DNA of 64,000 nucleotides, taken from the NCBI GenBank assembly GCA_024279945.1, contig JAJRRA010000091.1, forward strand, positions 1 through 64,000, in the 5' to 3' direction. Positions 54,751-63,698 of this stretch are shown one piece after another. Made by a program: the position numbers and the translations under genes. The DNA comes from Gammaproteobacteria bacterium. Its GTDB lineage: Bacteria > Pseudomonadota > Gammaproteobacteria > Xanthomonadales > SZUA-36. Below the pieces are notes generated by a model. It was not told the origin of the DNA. It ran no database searches and saw nothing but the letters and a program-made list of their open reading frames with translations. Numbering within the stretch: position 1 is the stretch's first letter; every line of letters begins with the position of its first letter.

Positions 54751-54802
54751 ACGTTAATTCAGAGCATTAACACTTTGACTTGTAGTTAAGGGTCATTAAC
54801 GT
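54751..54802. promoter_or_regulatory. Nested TTAA inverted repeats in the korA-pyc divergent region
   Basis: ACGTTAAT (54751-54758) and ATTAACGT (54795-54802) are perfect inverted arms. Between them lie ATTAACA (54766) and GTTAA (54785), so two smaller palindromes GTTAA-N-TTAAC nest inside. This lies 40-90 bases from the pyc start and could be a shared operator of both transcription units. The regulator is unknown; the rest of 54581-54841 shows nothing else. Confidence 0.4.
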
Positions 54803-54841
54803 GTTCAATATAGACTCCGGTAGTTTCGATCAGGTAAAAAT

Positions 54842-57800
54842 ATGCCCAGAAAAATCGATAAAATCCTCGTTGCCAACCGCGGTGAGATTGCCATTCGCAT
54901 CCTGCGCGCTGCCGCAGAACTTGGAATTCGCACGGTCAGTATTTTTACTCATGAAGACCGTTTCTCCTCTCATCGCTACAAATCCGACGAGGCTTACCAG
55001 GTCGGTGACGACGATGATCCACTGAAACCCTATCTTGATATCGATGCCATCATCGAGGTGGCACGGCTCAACGATGTGGACGCCATTCATCCGGGCTACG
55101 GCTTTTTATCTGAAAATGTTGAGTTCGTGACCCGCTGCCGGGATGAAGACATCATTTTTGTCGGTCCTTCTCCTGAGTCCATGGCGCAGTTGGGAGACAA
55201 GATCCGGGCCAAGGAAAATGCCGTGGCTGCCGGATTGCCGGTGATCGAAGCCAGCCGGCTGGATCTGGATAATCTGGAGACTGCCCTGGCCGAGGCCGGT
55301 CGTATCGGCTATCCCCTGATGCTTAAAGCCGCATCCGGTGGGGGCGGGCGCGGGATGCGTGTGGTTCGCAACGATGAAGATCTCAAGACCGCGTTCGTTG
55401 AGGCTCGCAGCGAAGCATTCAAGGCCTTTGGCGATGACACGGTATTTCTCGAAAAATTCATTGAATCACCCAAGCACATCGAAGTGCAGATACTGGGGGA
55501 TGAGGATGGCCACCTGGTTCACCTCTTTGAGCGCGACTGCTCGGTGCAGAGACGCTTCCAGAAAGTGGTGGAAATTGCCCCCAGTTGTGGCCTGAAGGAG
55601 ACAACCCGACAGGCATTGTTCGAGCATGCGCTGGCCGTCACCCGCCAGGTTAAATACCACAGTGCCGGCACGGTCGAATTCCTTCTCGATAAAGAAGAAA
55701 ATATCTATTTCATCGAGGTCAATCCGCGTATCCAGGTGGAGCACACCATTACCGAGCAGGTTACCGGCATTGACATCGTGCGCAGTCAGATCCAGATCGC
55801 CCGGGGCTACCGCCTGACGGATCCTGAAATTTCCATCAAATCACAGGAATCCATTCGCTGCACCGGTTATGCAGTGCAGTGCCGCATAACCACCGAAGAT
55901 CCGGCCAATGGTTTTCAGCCCGACTACGGCACCCTGATCGCCTATCGCAGTGCGGCCGGTTTCGGCATCAGGCTGGATGTCGGCGCCGCCTATACCGGCG
56001 CCCGTGTATCGCCTTTTTTCGATTCCTTGCTGGTTAAGGTCACGGCCCAGGGGCGTACACTGAAAGGCGCTGTGCAGCGCGGTCAGCGGGCTCTGCGCGA
56101 GTTCCGTATCCGTGGTGTGAAAACCAATATCGGTTTCCTTGAAAACGTGCTGGAACACCCGACCTTCAATAGCGGCAAAGCGACGGTCAGTTTTATCGAC
56201 AACCACCCCGAACTGTTTCAGATTTCCCAGATGTTCGACCGCGCCACCAAGACCCTGAAATACATTGCCAAGCTGACGGTGAATGGCAATCCGGATGTCG
56301 GGCATATTGAGCCTGGCCGGACGTTCCGCAAAGCGATTATCCCACCGGTCAACCGCCTGGCAGCTTATCCCCGCGGCACGAAACAGATGCTGGATGAGAT
56401 GGGACCTGAGGCTTTCTGCGGTTGGGTTAAAGAACAGAAGCACATCCTTTATACCGATACCACTTTCCGTGACGCTCACCAGTCCCTGCTGGCAACCCGC
56501 GTGCGTACGCTGGACATGCTGGCGGTGGCCGAGGGTTTTGCCAAGGCGCACCCGCAACTGTTTTCCCTGGAGATGTGGGGCGGGGCGACGTTTGACGTTG
56601 CCATGCGCTTCCTGCGGGAATGCCCGTGGAGTCGGTTGCAGCAATTGCGCGAAGCGATACCCAATATCCTCTTCCAGATGCTGTTTCGGGGCTCCAATGC
56701 AGTGGGCTACAAAGCCTACCCGGATAACCTGATCGAAAAATTTATTGAAGAAAGCTGGAACAACGGCATTGACGTGTTTCGCATCTTTGATTCCCTCAAC
56801 TGGATCGAAGGGATGAAGCGCTCTATCCAGGTGGTGCGTGAACGTACACAAGGAATTGCCGAGGCTACCATCTGCTATACCGGCGATGTGCTGAACCAGG
56901 AGCCCGGCTATCGCTACAATCTGCAGTATTACCTGGACATGGCGCGGCGTCTGGAAGATGCTGGCGCACACATGCTGGCGCTGAAGGACATGGCCGGTCT
57001 GCTCAAGCCCTATGCCGCCGCCAGGCTGATCCCGGCCCTGAAATCAGCCGTGGACATCCCCATCCACCTGCATACCCATGACACTTCCTCTATGCAGGCT
57101 GCAACTCTGCTCAAGGCAATTGAGAACGACGTGGATATCGTCGACGTGTGCCTCAGTTCCATGTCGGGACTGACCTCGCAGGTGAACATGAACTCCCTGG
57201 TTGCTGTGTTGAAGGGGCATGAGCGCGAACAGCCTTTCGATCTGGATTCTCTTAACGATTACGCTAACTACTGGGAAGCGGTGCGTGAGTATTACTATCC
57301 CTTCGAATCCGGGCTGAAGTCAGGAACCGCAGAAGTTTATGATCACGAAATCCCCGGTGGGCAGTACTCCAACCTGCGCCCCCAGGCGATCGCGCTGGGA
57401 CTGGAGCACAAATTCGAGTTGATCAAGAAAAATTACGTCGTGGTCAACAAAATGTTCGGTGATATCGTGAAGGTGACACCATCTTCCAAGGTTGTCGGCG
57501 ACATGGCGCTGTTCATGACCGCCAACGGCCTGGATGAAGAAGACGTGATGGCGCAGGGACGTGAACTGGCCTTTCCCGATTCCGTCATCGACCTGTTCAG
57601 CGGCAAGCTTGGCCAGACTGAAGGTGGTTTTCCAGCCGAACTGAGCGCCATGGTGTTGAAAGACAAACAGCCATTGACCGGCCCTCCCGGCGCCAGCCTG
57701 CCGCCGGTGGATTTCGATGCGGAATTTGCGGTGTTCCAGCAGGAATTTGATCACCGGCTGAGTATTCTTGATTTTCTGAGTTACAAGATATACCCCGATG

Positions 57801-58285
57801 TATTTCGTGATTTCTACCAGCACCGGAAAAAATTCGGGGATATTGATTACCTGCCGACCCCGGCCTTTTTTTATGGACTGGGGCAGGGTGAAGAAATCCT
57901 GGTCAAACTGCAACGCGGCAAGACCATCTCGATTCGCTTCGTCTATCGCTCAAAAACTGATGAGAACGGACGTTGCAAAGTTACATTTGATCTCAACGGC
58001 CAGACGCGGAGTGTACAGATTCGGGATGAATCCACTGCACCGACAGCGGTAATCCACCGAAAAGCGGTGGAAGACAACGAAATTGGCTCACCCTTAATGG
58101 GCCGACTGGCCTCGGTGCTGGTTGCACCCGGTGATGCGGTGAAAAAGGATACACCGTTATTTGTTATCGAGGCGATGAAAATGGAAAGCACGATTACCGC
58201 CCCTGTAGACGGCAAGGTGAAAGCCGTGCATCTGGATGCCGGTACGCTGGTGGAGCAGGGGGACCTGGTGGTTGAGTTGGCGTAA
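54842..58285 (+). CDS. pyc: Pyruvate carboxylase, single chain
   Basis: This 1147-residue enzyme has a biotin carboxylase domain (ILVANRGEIAIRI, KAASGGGGRGMRVV, EVNPRIQVEHT; about 1-450). A carboxyltransferase barrel follows from about 530 (TDTTFRDAHQSLLATRVRT, with ALKDMAGLL and LHTHDTS). The biotinyl domain holds EAMKMES (Lys about 1113). It makes oxaloacetate from pyruvate, bicarbonate and ATP. Divergent from korA and possibly sharing its control region, it could feed carbon into an oxidative or partly reductive TCA cycle. Confidence 0.97.
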   Translation: MPRKIDKILVANRGEIAIRILRAAAELGIRTVSIFTHEDRFSSHRYKSDEAYQVGDDDDPLKPYLDIDAIIEVARLNDVDAIHPGYGFLSENVEFVTRCRDEDIIFVGPSPESMAQLGDKIRAKENAVAAGLPVIEASRLDLDNLETALAEAGRIGYPLMLKAASGGGGRGMRVVRNDEDLKTAFVEARSEAFKAFGDDTVFLEKFIESPKHIEVQILGDEDGHLVHLFERDCSVQRRFQKVVEIAPSCGLKETTRQALFEHALAVTRQVKYHSAGTVEFLLDKEENIYFIEVNPRIQVEHTITEQVTGIDIVRSQIQIARGYRLTDPEISIKSQESIRCTGYAVQCRITTEDPANGFQPDYGTLIAYRSAAGFGIRLDVGAAYTGARVSPFFDSLLVKVTAQGRTLKGAVQRGQRALREFRIRGVKTNIGFLENVLEHPTFNSGKATVSFIDNHPELFQISQMFDRATKTLKYIAKLTVNGNPDVGHIEPGRTFRKAIIPPVNRLAAYPRGTKQMLDEMGPEAFCGWVKEQKHILYTDTTFRDAHQSLLATRVRTLDMLAVAEGFAKAHPQLFSLEMWGGATFDVAMRFLRECPWSRLQQLREAIPNILFQMLFRGSNAVGYKAYPDNLIEKFIEESWNNGIDVFRIFDSLNWIEGMKRSIQVVRERTQGIAEATICYTGDVLNQEPGYRYNLQYYLDMARRLEDAGAHMLALKDMAGLLKPYAAARLIPALKSAVDIPIHLHTHDTSSMQAATLLKAIENDVDIVDVCLSSMSGLTSQVNMNSLVAVLKGHEREQPFDLDSLNDYANYWEAVREYYYPFESGLKSGTAEVYDHEIPGGQYSNLRPQAIALGLEHKFELIKKNYVVVNKMFGDIVKVTPSSKVVGDMALFMTANGLDEEDVMAQGRELAFPDSVIDLFSGKLGQTEGGFPAELSAMVLKDKQPLTGPPGASLPPVDFDAEFAVFQQEFDHRLSILDFLSYKIYPDVFRDFYQHRKKFGDIDYLPTPAFFYGLGQGEEILVKLQRGKTISIRFVYRSKTDENGRCKVTFDLNGQTRSVQIRDESTAPTAVIHRKAVEDNEIGSPLMGRLASVLVAPGDAVKKDTPLFVIEAMKMESTITAPVDGKVKAVHLDAGTLVEQGDLVVELA

Positions 58286-58334
58286 CCTGACCAGAATCAG
58301 CAGTTCCCATGCAGTGGCCTGTTGCCAGAACCGC

Positions 58335-58604
58335 TCAGGCTACCCGCCTCACCTTAGCCGCTTTATCCAGATCATAAGTAGCCTGAAGATTCATCCACAA
58401 CTTCGGTGATGTGCCGAGTGCGTCAGCGAGGTCAAGCGCCGCTGCCGCAGTGATACCTCGCTTGCCCTTGATGAGTTCATTCAAACGAGCCTTCGTCCAG
58501 CCGATCTGTTCTGCGAAAGCCGCCTGCGTGACACCCTTTGGCGCGAGAAATTCCTCAAACAAAATCTCGCCCGGATGAAACGGATTTTTAGGTTGTCTTG
58601 CCAT
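58335..58604 (-). CDS. higA: HigA antitoxin, second copy
   Basis: This 89-residue HTH XRE antitoxin is nearly the same as that at 5506-5775; differences are scattered conservative changes (for example FEEFLAPKG against LEEFLDPKG). The SPKLWMNLQ signature is identical. It lies 14 bases after higB, as in the first module. Cross-regulation or cross-neutralisation between the two modules is plausible. Confidence 0.93.
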   Translation of the reverse strand: MARQPKNPFHPGEILFEEFLAPKGVTQAAFAEQIGWTKARLNELIKGKRGITAAAALDLADALGTSPKLWMNLQATYDLDKAAKVRRVA

Positions 58605-58618
58605 TGCTGCTGCCTGTA

Positions 58619-58909
58619 TCAGTGATAATCTAAAACTTGCACATCAAGGGCGTTTCCACCCTCCCAGTGAAAAACCACTCTCCATTGATCATTGATCCGG
58701 ATTGAGTGGAAACCCTTCCACCTCCCTTTGAGACGCTCCAGGCGATTGCCGGGTGGCACCCTCAAATCCCTCAGCTCACTTGCATCATGCAGGTAAAGCA
58801 GTTTTCGCCTGCCTGCCCGGCAAAGCTCGGGCGGGAATGCTCTGGTGGCCTTCGTTCGCTTGTCATCGAACAGGTCTTCCGCCAGAGTATTTCCAAAGGT
58901 CTCAATCAC
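58619..58909 (-). CDS. higB: HigB-type toxin, second copy
   Basis: This 96-residue HigB family toxin starts with GTG at 58909. The core LRVPPGNRLERLKG and SIRINDQWRVVF is shared with the copy at 5201-5491. Changes cluster in the middle and C-terminal third (GRWKGFHS, HWEGGNALDVQVLDYH). It is preceded by the same palindromic operator at the same distance. Confidence 0.92.
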   Translation of the reverse strand: MIETFGNTLAEDLFDDKRTKATRAFPPELCRAGRRKLLYLHDASELRDLRVPPGNRLERLKGRWKGFHSIRINDQWRVVFHWEGGNALDVQVLDYH

Positions 58910-58912
58910 GTT

Positions 58913-58943
58913 ATTATATTATCGGAACTCGATAATAAGTCAA
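58913..58943 (-). promoter_or_regulatory. Promoter and HigA operator of second higBA
   Basis: On the minus strand TTGACT (58938-58943) and TATAAT (58913-58918) are spaced by 19 bases. The palindrome ATTATCG-N5-CGATAAT (58918-58936) fills the spacer. Binding there would block RNA polymerase. The palindrome matches 5174-5192 exactly in its arms. Confidence 0.7.
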
Positions 58944-58977
58944 GAAAGAAGAATAGATACCGTCTTCATTGATGGGT

Positions 58978-59165
58978 GCGGTGAGAAATGAAATGGTGGT
59001 CGCGATGCCAATCAGGGTTGCAAAAGAACGTATAAAAAACAGCAGTACACTCATCGCACCGATATCGAAAACTAACAGGGCGCCGGCAAAGAGTGCAAAG
59101 TTTGACTGGTCTGAGGCAAGTTCTGCGGGTATCTCGGTACGCCAGAATCGTTGTACGAGCACGGC
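58978..59165 (-). pseudogene. Duplicated 3' fragment of Nramp-like transporter gene
   Basis: These 188 bases align without gaps to 61545-61732 (about 87% identical by eye). They encode AVLVQRFWRTEIPAELASDQ and SFATLIGIATTISFLTAP. Homology stops abruptly at both ends, and the surrounding open frame reads into unrelated sequence. It is a gene fragment, and with the other copy it brackets the AbiE pair between them. Confidence 0.8.
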
Positions 59166-59235
59166 TAATCCTGAAAATGCTTCGCATAACAGAGATCGAT
59201 TATTACAGGCAGGCACTTCTGAAGTTTGCTTTCAG

Positions 59236-60450
59236 TTAGAACCGCCCTCTACGGCCGATTCGACGCATCGAGATCGGGCCAGTTGCACTGATTTCTATGG
59301 GATACTTTTCAACGTAGGATAAATTTGTTACATCCACCGATTCAATCTTGCGTAGAGAATAAGCCTTTGCGTGGCCCGCTTCTCGCTCGTAGCCGTAGAA
59401 CAGTCGATTGCCGCTCTTTGAACGTCTGAACGACAGGGGTTCTACGGTTCTGATTCTCCCGTGGTAACGCAAAGAAACACAGACGCGGTTCGCGGCAGCG
59501 AATTGAATGCGTTGCAGGATAGGTTCTATGGTGAAGGCGCTCAATACGCGCCCTGGGTGAAAAGGGACTTCGCCGGTTTTTTGCGGTAGTGCTGCGAGCG
59601 ATTCGACGGATTGCAATCCTGTCAGCCATTCGAAGAAGGCCGGCAGCTCAGCCCAAAACGATTCCATAGGCGGAAGAGTGGGCAACTGATGGGCAAGCAT
59701 ATTTGCCCACTGTGGTTCCAGTTCATCGAGTTTTTCGTGTAGTTCGATGCTTTCGTACGTCGGCGTCGTCATATTCTTGAAAGCACACTTTTTTTGAAGC
59801 ACTTTGAAGATCAATTTCGGGTTTTCAATCATTGCTCGGTTGCGATAAACGTGTACGACATCGTAGAGATCTCTAGGCCGGGCACGCTGTGCGAGCGCAC
59901 GTATCTTTTCTGCAATCACTTCTTCAAATGCGTAACAAGTTGCTTTTATGCCACCATCCGGGCCATCGGAGAATGGATGGTGAACGTCCTTTGTGACAGT
60001 ATCGAGCACCAGAATTTCGTCATTCGTCAAATCGAGTTTGATACTTGCAACGCCCTGGGTTCGTCGTAAAGGACCGTTGTAATGAATTTTCCCCTGCGCA
60101 GAGAGTTGGCCCTGACTCTTTTCCCTGATCTTAAACGTGAATCGGTCGCTAAAAAATTCGATGCCAACTTCCTCTGAAAGTCGCTCGGTAATCTGGATAA
60201 ATGCCTGTCCCAAAAAATCACTTGTGAGATGTGAGGTATCCGACAGAGTAAAATCCAGGTCTTCTGAAAATCGGAATGTTTCAAAATGACACTTCTTGAA
60301 ACTGGTACCACCCTTGAATGCCCATTCAGAAATGACGGGATGCTGATTGATACCCCATAACATCCAACCCAGTATGTAGTCCTTTTCAATTGTGTCTGGC
60401 CGGAGACCGAGCTCAGTCGCCATTTTCAGAATTTCATTTTTTTCGATCAT
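59236..60450 (-). CDS. AbiEii/AbiGii-family nucleotidyltransferase with C-terminal WYL-like domain
   Basis: In this 404-residue protein the N-terminal half has EKDYILGWMLW, FKGGTSFKK, the catalytic RFSEDLDFTL (Asp pair) and RARPRDLYDVVHV, as in AbiEii toxins. After about residue 310 comes a separate region, VSLRYHGRIRTVEPLSFR and LFYGYEREAGHAKAYSLRKI. It has the look of a WYL-like ligand-binding beta domain. Toxin and sensor in one chain would be notable; the second-domain call is by pattern only. The start overlaps the antitoxin gene. Confidence 0.8.
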   Translation of the reverse strand: MIEKNEILKMATELGLRPDTIEKDYILGWMLWGINQHPVISEWAFKGGTSFKKCHFETFRFSEDLDFTLSDTSHLTSDFLGQAFIQITERLSEEVGIEFFSDRFTFKIREKSQGQLSAQGKIHYNGPLRRTQGVASIKLDLTNDEILVLDTVTKDVHHPFSDGPDGGIKATCYAFEEVIAEKIRALAQRARPRDLYDVVHVYRNRAMIENPKLIFKVLQKKCAFKNMTTPTYESIELHEKLDELEPQWANMLAHQLPTLPPMESFWAELPAFFEWLTGLQSVESLAALPQKTGEVPFHPGRVLSAFTIEPILQRIQFAAANRVCVSLRYHGRIRTVEPLSFRRSKSGNRLFYGYEREAGHAKAYSLRKIESVDVTNLSYVEKYPIEISATGPISMRRIGRRGRF

Positions 60451-61252
60451 AAAGCATTTTCCAGGATCGGGACGTCTTCAATCGCCACTTCGAAACAGTG
60501 CAAGTCGAGGCTGTTGCAGGATCAAAGATAGAGTACCCTTTCGACATGTTTTCACGTAGGGCGAATAATGGTTCATCGCTTACGGAAAAGCCGGTGTCGA
60601 GTAAAAACCCCAGCCGCTTAAAAATTGACTTGTTACCGATCTGCAGTATGTAACTTAGAAGCAGGTCAAAATCGTAGTAGTCCGACTCAAAATACTCGGA
60701 AAAGACGTCATTAACGATAGTCATGCCACCCACCAAATTCGGATCATCAAACAGATCGACGATCGTTTTGGTGGGGTCACTGATAGAAATTTTTTTGCTG
60801 CCTACCCAAAGGGTCTTTAGGCCAAATATTTTATGCTCGACAACCGTTTTTATACGGAACTTTACGCCCCCGTACGTCGGATTGCGGTTCTTGATTTTTT
60901 TGCGTGTAAAATACGTGACAGTTTCGATTATCTGTTCGGACAAATCCCAGTGCTTAATGGCGCTGAAGCCGCCAACGTAGCCTGGTCCATAGATCGACTC
61001 AGCGATCAGGAAAGGCTCCTCCACGACGGGCTCGGTACTGGTCGATGATAACGAGATGGGCAGATATACTCCCCGTTTGACTCGATGTACCCAGCCGCGC
61101 CTATTCCACCGGGCAAGCAGTCGCCCCGATTCCTGGGTGGAGACCCCCAGTACTTCCGCAACAATTTTTGGCGTGATAACGCCGGCATGCTGCTCCAACA
61201 CCCGGCTGAGTTTGGAGCGGTATGCTTTGCCGATTCCTGCAAGCTGATTCAT
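60434..61252 (-). CDS. AbiEi-like antitoxin
   Basis: In this 272-residue protein the N-terminal winged helix (ITPKIVAEVLGVSTQESGRL, then RGWVHRVKRGVYLP) is followed by an AbiEi C-terminal domain (ISDPTKTIVDLFDDP). It precedes its toxin with a 17-base overlap. An alternative frame over the last 20 codons ends in an ATGA overlap with the toxin start and reads FEVAIEDVPILENAL, so a small frameshift near 60515 is possible. It is only distantly related to AbiEi at 3841-4452. Confidence 0.78.
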   Translation of the reverse strand: MNQLAGIGKAYRSKLSRVLEQHAGVITPKIVAEVLGVSTQESGRLLARWNRRGWVHRVKRGVYLPISLSSTSTEPVVEEPFLIAESIYGPGYVGGFSAIKHWDLSEQIIETVTYFTRKKIKNRNPTYGGVKFRIKTVVEHKIFGLKTLWVGSKKISISDPTKTIVDLFDDPNLVGGMTIVNDVFSEYFESDYYDFDLLLSYILQIGNKSIFKRLGFLLDTGFSVSDEPLFALRENMSKGYSIFDPATASTCTVSKWRLKTSRSWKMLYDRKK

Positions 61253-61273
61253 CGTATATATAATATACTATAT

Positions 61274-61290
61274 TTGCCTTATATTGGCAA
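61274..61290. promoter_or_regulatory. Candidate operator of second AbiE pair
   Basis: TTGCC-TTATATT-GGCAA is a perfect 5-bp-arm inverted repeat 22 bases upstream of the antitoxin start, in a strongly AT-rich promoter region (61253-61320). It is the likely autorepression site. The rest to 61389 shows nothing. Confidence 0.45.
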
Positions 61291-61389
61291 TTTAAGAATA
61301 TTATTAGTACATCAACTCGGCACGACCGAAAGGTATCTGCCAATGGGTCTCACCGTACATCACGAACCCGAATGATTGCACGAGCATTG

Positions 61390-62362
61390 TTATCCGGCAA
61401 TCAAGTACAGATAAGCCAACGCGAACAGGGTAAGTATTCCGATACAAGACATGCTGTACCATTCCAGGCTCTTACTGATCCGTTGTGCTTGCGGAATATC
61501 ATCCGAAACCATCGCCCGGTGAATCAACCAGGGCCAGTACCGGGGCGGTGAGAAATGAAATGGTTGTTGCGATGCTAATCAGGGTGGCAAAGGAATGCAT
61601 AAAAAATGTCAATACACTCATCGCACCGAGATCAAGCACCAACAGGGCGCCGGCAAAGAGCGCAAAGTTTGACTGGTCCGAGGCAAGCTCTGCGGGTATC
61701 TCGGCACGCCGGAATCGATGAATGAGCACGGCGATACTTCTCGGATAACCATCCAGGAGGACCAACACCGTCGACAGCATGACCGCCAAAGCAGTCATGG
61801 AAATAACTGATTTGCTCCAGGCGCCCAGTGACTGCTCATACATGGCAATTAACTGAATGGCAAAGCCGGTAGCACTGCCCGCCAGGTCCGCCCCGCGGCC
61901 GTGGAGGATGGCCGTTCCCAACAACAGAAAACACACAGCAATCACGGCGGTTCCCATAAAACCAATATGAAAGTCTGGTGAGGACTGCTTCCAGCTTGGC
62001 TTGCGCTGCAGGTCGCGGAATTTTTCCAGTGTCCACAGCGACTGCCATATCGCGGTGTCCAGCGGTGCCGGCATCCAGCCGACCAGCGCCGCGATGAAAA
62101 TCAACAGCGCCGGACTGAACTCAATAACAAACAGTGATCGCGGCTCCGACCAGTCGATCAGTGGCACGGCCATGGCCGTGGCGATGACGGTCGTGATCAC
62201 AAGCACCACCATCAGCACCTTGATGATGATATCCAGCCAGTGATAACGGCCGACCAGAATAATCACCGAGCACAGTGCGATTAAAAAGCCGGCAACTACC
62301 TGGGGACTCGCCGTCAGTTTGTTGGGAAAGAACAACCCTGAATAAGGCAGGTCGGTGTTCAG
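61390..62362 (-). pseudogene. Decayed Nramp-like metal-ion transporter gene
   Basis: An open frame (61499-62335, 278 residues, TTG start) encodes Nramp-type helices: LFFPNKLTAS, GWMPAPLDTAIWQSLW and EIPAELASDQSNFALF. The N-terminal third with the DPGN-type helix is missing; an in-frame TAG stands at 62363, next to the stop of the SelA-like gene. Near 61531 an extra C shifts frame. Correcting it gives LIHRAMVSDDIPQAQRISKS and a last helix ending ALAYLYLIAG with a stop at 61390. It is truncated and frameshifted, hence probably non-functional. Confidence 0.8.
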
Positions 62363-62366
62363 CTAC

Positions 62367-63698
62367 TCACGGTGATAACGGTTTGGTTTCAAGGCCACTG
62401 CACAAAACATTTTTCAGTTTTTCAATGACTATCTTCTCTTCTCCATCTTTCACCCCGCGACTGAAAAGCTGTAATCGTTTCCACGGGGCCAGAACATCAC
62501 ATCCAGCCATTTCTACAGCGGGCGGTTCACCGGTCAGCATCAGCTGATTCAGATCTGTGATCCTTATATTCAGGGCTTGCTCATCTATCTCCAGTACACA
62601 CGACGGACCACCTTCATGCATGTTGTCGTTCGGCCAGTCACTTTCCGGTACCACCCCTATGGCTTTCACATGGGGAAAATCTCTGAATTGATCTGCCATC
62701 CAGTTACATAGTTTCATATCTCTGGCTGTTACTGCCTGGTCATCCATGGCGAGGTATCTTTTCAAGGCTGCAACCAGACCGACAATTTGCTCTTTGCTTA
62801 CTTTGAATCCCCTCCCGATCAATTCCGATCTCGTTTTAGGATATTCAGGAAATTCACTGGATTCATAATTCAATGGAAATGCGGATGTCCCTTGTGGCGC
62901 GGCTGCTTCAACTAAATCTTTTCGACCATAAACAAGACCGGTGTTGTTTGGTGCTTCCATCGCTTTACCGCAGGAGGTACAGACCAGATCGACGCCCATA
63001 TCCAGGTATTTTTTCAACAAAGCTTGCCCCCTTTTACCACCCGATGTCGGGAGATGTGAAGAATCTACTATCGTTGGAATGTTATGCTTTTGAGCAATCT
63101 TGACGATATCCTCTATTGGCACAGTAAGTGGAGGTGGCACTGATTTGGAAGTCGGGACCGCCGCTATAATCCCGGCGGTTCTTTCAGTTATGGCTTCTTC
63201 GATATCTTCGGGTAAAATTATAATTCCCATGGCTTTCCTTATGGATAACTCAGGATCATAAATTTGATTTCTTTCCGCGCCTTTACTTCCGGCCCAAATG
63301 ATCTTTCCGCCAGCAACCCTGAGTGATGTGAGATAGGCAGGGAACGTACCGACTTGTACTATGAATTCATTTCGCAGTTTGATCGGATAATCTGTTTCAG
63401 GAAGCTGTCGCATTTTTGTCAGATCCTTACCCGTCATCACGGCGGCGGCAGCCAGGGTAAGCGCCGCCGATCCGCCACTGGTAATAAACGCGGCTTCAGC
63501 ACCAATAAGATCGGCAACTGTTCTGCCTGCCTGGATAAGTAATGCCCTTTGATCAACCTTGTACTTCCCCGCTTCATGCATCGCTTGAAGCACCTCTTCT
63601 GAGAGGCGTGCTCCACCGGTAGGGGATAGCCAGGGAAATCCGATGGGAATACGGGGTTTGATTCCAAACCAATCTTCAAATATCGATTTATTCTTCAT
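62367..63698 (-). CDS. SelA-like PLP-dependent enzyme
   Basis: This 443-residue fold-type I PLP enzyme is of the SelA/DgaE-like group. It carries AAFITSGGSAALTLAAAA for cofactor phosphate, IVDSSHLP for the ring Asp, and Lys in TSCGKAMEAPNNTG as probable Schiff-base residue. Family members include seryl-tRNA(Sec) selenium transferase and D-glucosaminate-6-phosphate ammonia-lyase. Full SelA features are lacking, so a lyase or aminotransferase on a small substrate is likelier. The ATG overlaps the upstream MFS stop. Confidence 0.82.
   Translation of the reverse strand: MKNKSIFEDWFGIKPRIPIGFPWLSPTGGARLSEEVLQAMHEAGKYKVDQRALLIQAGRTVADLIGAEAAFITSGGSAALTLAAAAVMTGKDLTKMRQLPETDYPIKLRNEFIVQVGTFPAYLTSLRVAGGKIIWAGSKGAERNQIYDPELSIRKAMGIIILPEDIEEAITERTAGIIAAVPTSKSVPPPLTVPIEDIVKIAQKHNIPTIVDSSHLPTSGGKRGQALLKKYLDMGVDLVCTSCGKAMEAPNNTGLVYGRKDLVEAAAPQGTSAFPLNYESSEFPEYPKTRSELIGRGFKVSKEQIVGLVAALKRYLAMDDQAVTARDMKLCNWMADQFRDFPHVKAIGVVPESDWPNDNMHEGGPSCVLEIDEQALNIRITDLNQLMLTGEPPAVEMAGCDVLAPWKRLQLFSRGVKDGEEKIVIEKLKNVLCSGLETKPLSP

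Noticed and set aside
55841-56971. 376-residue minus-strand ORF opposite pyc
   Set aside because: Antisense shadow of the pyruvate carboxylase gene.
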